Shown here: one piece after another, positions 1 through 5,845 of the stretch
Position numbering within the stretch: the first letter of the stretch is position 1
Layout of the letters: each line of letters starts with the position of its first letter
NCBI GenBank assembly: GCA_947174625.1
Contig: CAMWJT010000077.1
Coordinates: forward strand, 1 to 6,378
Origin: an uncultured Ruminococcus sp.
Lineage (GTDB): Bacteria > Bacillota > Clostridia > Oscillospirales > Ruminococcaceae
Reading direction: 5' to 3'
Length of the DNA: 6,378 nt
Notes under the pieces: generated by a model
Seen by the model: the letters and a program-made list of their open reading frames with translations, nothing else
Told to the model about the DNA's origin: nothing
Databases searched by the model: none
Translations under genes and position numbers: made by a program

Positions 1-942
1 GTGCCGGTCTGCATGCTGCTGCTGTGTCTGGGAGCTGTCGCCATCTGTTTTGGCTGTGAGGGATTCCTGGCGGATCTCTGCTGTTATGGTGCGGACATCC
101 TCGGCAGGATGATTCTTACTATCTCGGATTTTTTGTCAGGATTGCCCTGGACGCATGTCTCATTGCATAGCGAAATTTTGAAATTTTTGATTTTAGCCGG
201 GACGGTCTTTGTGATTCTGGCGCAGATAATGATCCGGGACAGAAAATTTACAAATTTTTCCGTCGTCCTGGCGCTTGTCATCACATGCGTGTTTGTATCC
301 GTGGAAGATTTTATGCAGACACGGCAATTACAGATTGCCGTACTCGGCGAGGGGACAAATTGCGTGGTTGTCGTCCGGTATCAGACAGAGGCGATTTTGT
401 TTGACATGTCCGGACATGTAAGCAATGCGGAGATCGCATCGGCTTATCTGGAAGAAACCGGAACAGAACAGCTCCGGGAAATTTATTGTAACAAGCCAGG
501 TGAAAAAATTCTGAGATCCTACCGGGAATCTCTGGCAGAACCGTCCGGCGGGTATTATCTCCGGAAAGAACTGACTTCCGGAATAGATTCAGAATCAGAT
601 TTACCAGATTATACAGTTCTGGATGCACAGGAAATGTTATTTCATGGAGCATTGGTGAAAATCCAGGAAAACAGACTGGAAATTATCTATCAAAATAATC
701 TGTTTCTCTGTACGAATGAGAAGACAAATTTTGCTGATCTTGATAAAAGTCCGGATATTCTGACAATTTACGGAAAGAGTGATAGTGTTCAGCCGGATTG
801 TGGTATTTTGATTATTCTGGATGAAAATGAATTTTATCGCATGCAGAAAGATACGTACACGTATATTGGCAGAAATGATCTGGAGATGACTATCGCAGGA
901 GACGGCAGGTGCAGTGTGAGGGAATTATATGACAATTCTTGA
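1..942 (+). CDS. comEC: ComEC/Rec2-like DNA uptake channel protein, C-terminal part (5' end outside window)
   Basis: This is the last 313 residues of a protein that begins upstream of the window; the GTG at base 1 is simply an internal Val codon. Visible residues 1-22 and about 60-103 are hydrophobic membrane segments. They are followed at about residue 108 by a soluble domain starting IAVLGEGTNCVVVV and AILFDMSGH. This lines up with the opening strands of the metallo-beta-lactamase-like domain that ends ComEC proteins (usual pattern LDVGQGDA...LIDGG). In the family, ComEC forms the membrane channel for single-stranded DNA in transformation. The assignment rests mainly on this domain order and on holA directly downstream, the usual Firmicutes arrangement. 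Oddly, the HxHxDH and HHGS metal-binding motifs are absent, so the tail is probably not a working nuclease. The stop codon overlaps the start of holA by 14 bases, which suggests translational coupling. A different membrane protein with a decayed hydrolase tail is possible. Confidence 0.72.
   Translation: MPVCMLLLCLGAVAICFGCEGFLADLCCYGADILGRMILTISDFLSGLPWTHVSLHSEILKFLILAGTVFVILAQIMIRDRKFTNFSVVLALVITCVFVSVEDFMQTRQLQIAVLGEGTNCVVVVRYQTEAILFDMSGHVSNAEIASAYLEETGTEQLREIYCNKPGEKILRSYRESLAEPSGGYYLRKELTSGIDSESDLPDYTVLDAQEMLFHGALVKIQENRLEIIYQNNLFLCTNEKTNFADLDKSPDILTIYGKSDSVQPDCGILIILDENEFYRMQKDTYTYIGRNDLEMTIAGDGRCSVRELYDNS
918..923 (+). promoter_or_regulatory. Ribosome binding site of holA
   Basis: GAGGGA lies inside the end of comEC, 5 bases before the ATG at 929. 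It decides the holA start and means holA translation begins within the upstream reading frame. Confidence 0.65.
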
Positions 943-1984
943 TAATAAATCGCTCCGGGAGCAAATCCGGAAGCAGATTGTGAATTTCTATTATGTTTAT
1001 GGGAGCGATCTTCTTCGTGTGCAACAAGCAGTAGAGTATATCCGGAAAGCAATGGGCGGAACAGAGCATCTTACAAAGCTTGACGGACAGAATCTGAATT
1101 TAGAGCAGTTAGCGGACGAAATCCAGTTATGTCCCATGTTCACAGACTATAACTGTATTTATATTCATGATTGCAACATGGATCAGCTCCGGGAATCCGA
1201 AAGAAAAAGATTATTAAACATTCTGGAAGAAGTGCCGCCGCAGACGGTGTTATTATTTGATGTCACGGGGTTTGATATTTACGGCGGAAAGACTGGTAAG
1301 AACCGGAAACCCGTGGGACAGAATCAGAAATTATGGAGTTATATCGACAGGAACGGTCTTGCTGTTTGTCTGGATCTGAGAACTGTTCCGCAATTGACAA
1401 CGGAGATTATAGCAACTGCCAAAAAGCGTAGCTGTGAAATAGAACGTCCGGCGGCACAGTTATTAGCGACATACTGCAATTGCGACAGTCTGCTGATCCG
1501 GAACGAACTGGATAAGCTCTGTGCTTATCTGGATACAGGCATGAATACTGAAAATCAGAAAATCACAGAAACATTGATCCGGGAAATGGTTGTCCCATCT
1601 CTGGAAACAACGGTCTATATGCTCACAAATGCCATTTTAAGACACAAGACAGCTGATGCCATGCACGTTGTAGATGATCTTCTGACACGTCGTCTAGATA
1701 TGTCCTATCTGATGGCAGTCATTGCCGGGAGCATGATTGACATGCAGAGAGCTTGTGCCGCCCGGCATGAAAACAAGACCGTGCAAGACATGATGGAACA
1801 TTTCGGCTATGCGTTCCGGTTCATGGCAGAGAGAGCATTCCAGGACAGCATGAAACAGTCTCCGGAACAGATTGCCGGCTGTTTGCAGATCCTGTGCGAA
1901 TGTGAACAGAAAATGCACGCTGGCTCGGCAGATGAGCGAGTGTTATTTGAACAAGCAATCCTGGAAATGCTAGGATTATCTTAA
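929..1984 (+). CDS. holA: DNA polymerase III subunit delta
   Basis: The 351-residue product matches the usual length of bacterial delta (about 330-350). Delta is the clamp-loader subunit that opens the beta sliding clamp during replication. The N-terminal motif NFYYVYGSDLLRVQQA (about residues 19-34) corresponds to the family's opening strand and GE/D-x-x-L turn. Residues about 60-140 contain the strand pattern CIYIHDC and TVLLFDVTG typical of the AAA+-like domain. A helical second domain covers about 150-215, and a helical collar domain runs from about 225 to the end. No Walker A motif is visible, as expected for delta. The ATG at 929 is preceded by GAGGGA at 918-923 with a 5-base gap, which supports this start. 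It overlaps the comEC end. In many Firmicutes rpsT follows holA; here an RNase M5-like gene follows after a short A/T-rich gap. Confidence 0.9.
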   Translation: MTILDNKSLREQIRKQIVNFYYVYGSDLLRVQQAVEYIRKAMGGTEHLTKLDGQNLNLEQLADEIQLCPMFTDYNCIYIHDCNMDQLRESERKRLLNILEEVPPQTVLLFDVTGFDIYGGKTGKNRKPVGQNQKLWSYIDRNGLAVCLDLRTVPQLTTEIIATAKKRSCEIERPAAQLLATYCNCDSLLIRNELDKLCAYLDTGMNTENQKITETLIREMVVPSLETTVYMLTNAILRHKTADAMHVVDDLLTRRLDMSYLMAVIAGSMIDMQRACAARHENKTVQDMMEHFGYAFRFMAERAFQDSMKQSPEQIAGCLQILCECEQKMHAGSADERVLFEQAILEMLGLS

Positions 1985-1993
1985 TATAATAAT

Positions 1994-2012
1994 TTATAAT
2001 TAATAATTATAA
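1994..2012. promoter_or_regulatory. Perfect A/T-only palindrome in the holA-rnmV gap, with TATAAT boxes
   Basis: The 19 bases are two 9-base arms, TTATAATTA and TAATTATAA, around a single A. They sit in a 34-base stretch (1981-2014) that is entirely A/T. Three TATAAT hexamers occur at 1985-1990, 1995-2000 and 2008-2013. The site lies just before the strong ribosome binding site of rnmV. It could be an internal promoter -10 region, an operator, or an AU-rich hairpin that affects mRNA processing. No good -35 hexamer was found at normal spacing, so the promoter reading is uncertain. Confidence 0.4.
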
Positions 2013-2020
2013 TAGATTAC

Positions 2021-2026
2021 AGGAGG
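2021..2026 (+). promoter_or_regulatory. Consensus ribosome binding site of the RNase M5-like gene
   Basis: AGGAGG lies 7 bases before the ATG at 2034. It is the strongest Shine-Dalgarno sequence in the window, which fits independent translation initiation after the only real intergenic gap of the operon. Confidence 0.85.
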
Positions 2027-2033
2027 CTTTTCC

Positions 2034-2639
2034 ATGCTCCAGGTCAGACAGGCAATTATTGTAGAGGGAAAATATGATAAAATCAAACTGGCATCCATTG
2101 TGCAAGCAGTGATTCTCCAGACAAATGGCTTCCAGATTTATAAAAATCCGGAATTACTAGAATTAATCCGGTATTATGCAAAGACAACAGGCATTTTGAT
2201 TGTAACAGATTCTGACAGAGCAGGATTTCAGATCCGGAATTATATCCGTGGCGCTGTCCCGGAAGGTGACATCCGGCATATTTATATCCCGGATATTTTC
2301 GGAAAAGAAAAACGCAAGGCAAAACCATCCGCCGAGGGCAAGCTTGGTGTGGAGGGAATGGATGCGGACATGCTCCGGGATGCGTTCCGGAAAGTCGGTG
2401 TTTTTACAGAAGAAAAGCCATCCGGGGAACGGATTACAAAGACGGATTTGTATCTTGCAGGATTCAACGGCAGACCGGACAGCGCAGAAAGACGCAGGGC
2501 ATTCCAGAGAATGTTGCAACTCCCGGAAATGCTCTCTTCCTCCGGACTTCTGGAAGTTCTTAATTCCAGGATGACAAAAGAAGAATTCCAGGAAATTGCA
2601 GAACAGTTCTATCAGCAGGAACAGAAAGGGATTTTGTGA
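2034..2639 (+). CDS. rnmV: RNase M5-like Toprim protein (Toprim plus DUF4093-type C-terminus)
   Basis: This 201-residue protein has the Toprim signatures IIVEGKYD (E11 as the conserved acid) and IVTDSDRAG (D59 and D61 as the DxD pair), which bind Mg2+. RNase M5 is the cytoplasmic nuclease that matures 5S rRNA in low-GC Gram-positives, and it is usually about 180-190 residues. The C-terminal part also resembles RNase M5. GVEGM at 105-109 sits where the family has a GVEHAS-like motif. TKTDLYLAGFNGRPDSAERR (about 136-155) matches the family's 'DLIxAGLxGGP...RR' pattern. Two differences from Bacillus-type enzymes are visible: EGKYD rather than EGxDD, and TDSD rather than TDPD, so substrate or efficiency could differ. 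The start is fixed by AGGAGG. The stop lies one base before the MBOAT start codon chosen here, so the two are probably translationally coupled. Confidence 0.78.
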   Translation: MLQVRQAIIVEGKYDKIKLASIVQAVILQTNGFQIYKNPELLELIRYYAKTTGILIVTDSDRAGFQIRNYIRGAVPEGDIRHIYIPDIFGKEKRKAKPSAEGKLGVEGMDADMLRDAFRKVGVFTEEKPSGERITKTDLYLAGFNGRPDSAERRRAFQRMLQLPEMLSSSGLLEVLNSRMTKEEFQEIAEQFYQQEQKGIL

Positions 2640-2640
2640 T

Positions 2641-4020
2641 ATGCCGCTTGTCTCGCTCCGTTTTTTATTATTTGGCTTGCCGTTGTTTCTGATTGTCTAT
2701 TACTGTATCCCCGGAAAAGGCAGACAGATTTATATCTGGGTTGGCAGTTTTTTGTTGTATGGTCCAGGAGGCTGGACGTCGCTCTTACTCTTGATCGGAC
2801 AGCTTGGTTATGTGTATATTACCGGAATTTGGCTTGCAGTTCTCCAAAAACAAAAACAGAAAAAATATCGTTTTTCATCTGGAGTTATTTTATATTTCTC
2901 TGTGAGCTTACAAATTGCGTTATTGTTGTATCTGAGACATAAAGCAGATAGCTTCCCTGTCGGGACTGCTGTCCGGACGCTCCAGGGGATTGGTTATCTT
3001 CTGGGGATTTATCGAAAACACCATCCGGCAGAACGGAATTTTTTCGGGCTCGGCAGTTATCTGGTCTTGTTTCCGATTATTATGCCTTATGAAGTCTTTC
3101 AAAGGCAATCCGAGAATCTCAGACCGGATATCATGGTACTCAGTGATGGTATGGGGATTTTTATCAGGGGACTGGCTGAAAAAGTGGTCTTAGCTGACAC
3201 ATTCGGTTATGTCTTTTCTCAGCTCCGGAAGATTTTACCGCAGGATATGAGTATGCTCACGGCATGGCTGACGGCAGTGATATTCTCCATGTATCTGTAT
3301 TTTGAATTATTGGGTTATTCTGAAATGACAAGGGGATTGGGCAGATGTATCGGCTATGATCTCCCGAAAAATTTCAATCATCCTTTTTTTACGTCCGGCG
3401 TGACGGTATTCATGCAGAACTGGAACAGTACGCTTTTATTATGGTTTGAAAAAAATTTCCGGCATGGATTTCTGGATATTTTTCAAAAAAATTTCAAGAA
3501 TAATTTTAAAAAAATTCTGGACTGTGTGAGTTTTGTCCTGATGGGAATTCTGATCGGCGCATGGTATGGCGCAGGGACTCAGTTTTTGTTATGGGGATTA
3601 CTGATCGGGAGCTGTCTGCTGTTGGAAAAATTATGGTTAAAAAAATATTGGATTCAGAAACATCCGGTATGGAGTGGAATCAGTTCCGGGATTTTCCTGC
3701 AATTTTTATGGGTTCTGTTTTTTTCACAAAATTTTTCACAGACAGTACTTTACTGGAAAGCCATGCTTGGATTCGGCAACGGATTAACAGACAGAAATGG
3801 TCTGTATTATTTTGTATCCTATCTGGGTTTGCTATTAATCGGCTTTTACATTGCAACGGATCTGTTCCGGAATATTGAAGAACGTTTCAGTCAGGCGGAA
3901 ATCGGGAAGAAAATGGCATTTTTCAAGCCGGTGTTCTTCGGCGCTCTCCTGATTTTCTGCATGGCATTCATGATCTATCAGAAACAGGGAGAAACTACAA
4001 TGCTGTTTTTGCTGATTTAG
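2641..4020 (+). CDS. AlgI-like MBOAT family membrane protein lacking the conserved catalytic histidines
   Basis: The protein has 459 residues and many membrane segments, the usual size and shape of bacterial AlgI/DltB-type MBOAT acyltransferases. These pass acyl groups across the membrane for O-acylation of exported polymers. I chose ATG 2641 over ATG 2596. The 2596 start would add 15 hydrophilic residues overlapping rnmV, whereas MPLVSLRFLLFGLPLFLIVYY is a typical MBOAT beginning. AAAGGG at 2625-2630 serves 2641 with 10 bases spacing. Recognisable family landmarks are SYLVLFP (139-145), YFELLGYSEM (220-229, cf. YFDFSGYSDM), LPKNFNHPFF (241-250) and F315-xx-WG (318-319). However, three invariant His positions are replaced. 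RRWHxS reads QNWNS (N262), LWHGA reads AWYGA (Y309) and WGxxHG reads WGLLIG (I322). The RDYLYIPLGG segment is replaced by a Lys/Asn/Phe-rich stretch. The fold call is firm; acyltransferase activity is doubtful. Confidence 0.82.
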   Translation: MPLVSLRFLLFGLPLFLIVYYCIPGKGRQIYIWVGSFLLYGPGGWTSLLLLIGQLGYVYITGIWLAVLQKQKQKKYRFSSGVILYFSVSLQIALLLYLRHKADSFPVGTAVRTLQGIGYLLGIYRKHHPAERNFFGLGSYLVLFPIIMPYEVFQRQSENLRPDIMVLSDGMGIFIRGLAEKVVLADTFGYVFSQLRKILPQDMSMLTAWLTAVIFSMYLYFELLGYSEMTRGLGRCIGYDLPKNFNHPFFTSGVTVFMQNWNSTLLLWFEKNFRHGFLDIFQKNFKNNFKKILDCVSFVLMGILIGAWYGAGTQFLLWGLLIGSCLLLEKLWLKKYWIQKHPVWSGISSGIFLQFLWVLFFSQNFSQTVLYWKAMLGFGNGLTDRNGLYYFVSYLGLLLIGFYIATDLFRNIEERFSQAEIGKKMAFFKPVFFGALLIFCMAFMIYQKQGETTMLFLLI

Positions 4021-4043
4021 AATTATCAGAAAGGAAAAATGGA

Positions 4044-4556
4044 ATGCTTATGAGTCAGGTATATGATTTAACAACAGTGTTTGCAGAGGGATTGTCTGCA
4101 CCCAGACCGCATACGGAATTTTCAGAATGCTCCTGGAATCAGGATATTATTTCTGATTTTCCCTGGGATCAGATCCGGGAATCACAGAATATTACCTGTG
4201 ATTTTGATGATTGTGGCGGAAACTGGTATCTTGTCTATGATCATAATCAGAACAAGAAAATTGCTTTTATTTCAAGATATTATCCCGTCGCACTGGTAGA
4301 ACCAGAATGTCCAGCATGTTTTCTTACGATTTTGCAACATCATGGGATCTGCATTGCAGAAATGCACAATGTATTTTCCTGTGATGAAGCCATCCTGAAA
4401 CAATATGCGCCGGATAAATTCATTCTGGATGATCGTTTCTTAGAAGATGAAAATTTTTCTTTCGATCATGAATGGATGAATTATATTTATGAACGTCTGG
4501 AACGCAGACGGTCTTACGTTATGCCGTATGAATTTACATTTCAGGAAATCCGATGA
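4044..4556 (+). CDS. Cys-rich protein of unknown function between MBOAT and DHHW genes
   Basis: I do not recognise this 170-residue protein. It has no signal peptide or membrane segment, so a cytoplasmic location is likely. It contains seven cysteines (C29, C52, C57, C89, C92, C103, C113), including C89-P-A-C92. Histidines H99, H100 and H108 fall among the later cysteines, a spacing that could bind a metal or undergo thiol chemistry. The C-terminal third is acidic and then ends in a basic helix (RLERRRS, 151-157). The ATG at 4044 is preferred over ATG 4050 because AAGGA at 4031-4035 lies 8 bases upstream of the former. The stop overlaps the next start as ATGA, so it is translated together with the DHHW gene and may be a partner of the MBOAT/DHHW pair. 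A faint outline of a SUKH/SMI1-like fold (DDCGGNWYLVYD) was noticed but is not strong enough to name. Confidence 0.8.
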   Translation: MLMSQVYDLTTVFAEGLSAPRPHTEFSECSWNQDIISDFPWDQIRESQNITCDFDDCGGNWYLVYDHNQNKKIAFISRYYPVALVEPECPACFLTILQHHGICIAEMHNVFSCDEAILKQYAPDKFILDDRFLEDENFSFDHEWMNYIYERLERRRSYVMPYEFTFQEIR

Positions 4557-5671
4557 TGAAAAAATTGCACCAGTTATCAGAATTATATTACAGAGTGATT
4601 CTTGTGATTTTTCTTGTTTATGGGATGATACTGATACAGACGATCCGGGAATTTGACAAAACGGATTTTCCTGTGTTCTCCTGGAATGATTTTATCAGCG
4701 GTCAATGGGGCGAGGATCTGGAATGTTATTTAGAAAAGCATGTCGGCTTTCATGATGATTTGTTTCAGATCAAGAATCAGGCAAATTTGTTAATCGGTGA
4801 AAAGATGATCCAGAATGTGTATGTCACCAAACAAGGTCTGATGGAAAAATTCGTCTGTGATACCCAGCCCGATGCCTCTTTTATCAATCAGTGTTATGAA
4901 AAAGCCAATGTTCCGGTGTATTTCATTCTTGTACCAACGGCGGCAGGCATCTATGAAAGTCAGCTTCCGGCGAATGCACCGACATCTGACCAGGAGCGTT
5001 TTATCAAGGCAGTTTATGCCGAAACAGAAAGCGGCATCCGGTGCATTGACACTTATCATATTCTGCGTTCTCTGAAAGAAGATTATATTTATTATAGGAC
5101 AGATTCGCACTGGACGAGTTACGGCGCATATTATGTTTATCAATCAGCAATTCAGAAAATGGGCTTTGCGCCTGTTCCGTATCAACGTTATGTGATTTCG
5201 CATCTGAATATGGATTTCCGGGGAGATTTGTACCGGGAAACGCTTTATCATGCTGTCAAGCCAGATATTCTGGATTGTTATCATTATGAAACCGGCGCAG
5301 AGATCACGGAAGTCCAGGCATATGACCAGAATGGACAAATCAGAATCCGGGACAGTCTGTATGATCGTTCTGTCCTGGATTCTGCACAGCAATCCGGTGA
5401 CAATCCGGATTTATATCGCTATTATCTGGGAGAACCTTGTGAAAAGCTTGTCATCCGGACAAATCTGGACAATCATAAGAAATTATTATTATACAAAGAT
5501 GATTTCGCAGACTGCATGATTCCGTTCCTGATTCAGCATTACAGTGAAATTTGTATGATAGATCTGCAACAGGCGGACACAGAAACGATCATGACATCTG
5601 CGCAAGATCCGGAATACACACAGATTTTATTTTTATGCAGTGTAAAGACCTGGCAGAATCAATCATCATAA
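4553..5671 (+). CDS. DHHW/AlgJ-like membrane-anchored protein of the SGNH superfamily, with Asp in place of the nucleophile Ser
   Basis: The protein has 372 residues, with one N-terminal membrane segment (about 13-29) and a large outside domain, as in DHHW proteins that partner MBOAT acyltransferases in polysaccharide O-acetylation. Early family landmarks are YLEKHVGFHDDLFQIKNQ (59-76; family FPFRD has H67 where Arg is usual), VYVTKQGLM (about 89-97) and VYFILVPT. The signature DxHW appears as TDSHWTSYGAYY with D184 and H186, the expected Asp and His of the catalytic triad. Further on, FRGDLYRETLYHAVKPDIL matches the family's 'GDLY...KPD' pattern. The final motif, normally KDSF/Y-x-N with the nucleophile Ser, reads YKDDFADC, so D317 stands where Ser is expected. 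Two start codons are possible (4553 or 4556); AGGA at 4543-4546 suits either. Overlap with the upstream gene is ATGA. The family call is firm; esterase or acetyltransferase activity is doubtful. Confidence 0.82.
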   Translation: MMKKLHQLSELYYRVILVIFLVYGMILIQTIREFDKTDFPVFSWNDFISGQWGEDLECYLEKHVGFHDDLFQIKNQANLLIGEKMIQNVYVTKQGLMEKFVCDTQPDASFINQCYEKANVPVYFILVPTAAGIYESQLPANAPTSDQERFIKAVYAETESGIRCIDTYHILRSLKEDYIYYRTDSHWTSYGAYYVYQSAIQKMGFAPVPYQRYVISHLNMDFRGDLYRETLYHAVKPDILDCYHYETGAEITEVQAYDQNGQIRIRDSLYDRSVLDSAQQSGDNPDLYRYYLGEPCEKLVIRTNLDNHKKLLLYKDDFADCMIPFLIQHYSEICMIDLQQADTETIMTSAQDPEYTQILFLCSVKTWQNQSS

Positions 5672-5694
5672 TTCAATAAAAAAATTGATAAAAT

Positions 5695-5724
5695 AAGAAG
5701 AACGGCAAAACTGCCGTTCTTCTT
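5695..5724. terminator. Strong intrinsic terminator, probably bidirectional, between convergent genes
   Basis: A perfect 13-base-pair stem (left arm 5695-5707, right arm 5712-5724) closes a 4-base AAAC loop. On the + strand it is followed by a T-rich tail (5723-5733). On the - strand the A-rich stretch 5677-5694 gives a T-rich tail as well. It lies 23 bases after the DHHW stop and 19 bases before the end of the opposite gene, so it can stop transcription from both sides. Confidence 0.92.
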
Positions 5725-5743
5725 TTGTTATTTGCGAATCAGA

Positions 5744-5845
5744 TTATTCATCATCATCTTTTTTGCGTGTTGCCAGAACCGTGATTCCGGAAATTGCAAG
5801 TAAACTCATTACGATAACAATTCCGTTAGAACCAGTTTTCGGGCT
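5744..5845 (-). other. Sortase-type cell wall sorting signal (SPKTG, membrane segment, charged tail)
   Basis: SPKTG is encoded by 5845-5831 on the - strand. It is followed by SNG, about 19 hydrophobic residues and the tail RKKDDDE. SPKTG differs from the standard LPxTG at the first position but keeps P-x-T-G, so a sortase of matching specificity should be encoded elsewhere in the genome. Confidence 0.75.

Noticed and set aside
1..3. GTG as start codon of the first gene
   Set aside because: The reading frame begins at the window edge with hydrophobic membrane sequence, and ComEC proteins are much longer, so the gene almost certainly starts upstream.
1985..2013. Definite sigma-70 promoter before rnmV
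   Set aside because: Three TATAAT boxes exist, but no TTGACA-like -35 is found at 16-18 bases upstream of any of them.
2163..2519. - strand open frame inside rnmV
   Set aside because: It lies opposite a gene with clear Toprim motifs and shows no recognisable protein features of its own.
2596..2640. Earlier ATG for the MBOAT protein, adding 15 residues
   Set aside because: The extra residues are hydrophilic, overlap rnmV, and do not fit the usual MBOAT beginning; ATG 2641 has a purine-rich site upstream and a typical N-terminus.
4200..4300. SUKH/SMI1-like similarity in the 170-residue protein
   Set aside because: Only a short outline (GGNWYLVYD) fits; the rest of the family pattern could not be followed.
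4790..5143. - strand open frame inside the DHHW gene
   Set aside because: It covers conserved DHHW motifs on the other strand and has no plausible start signal or domain.
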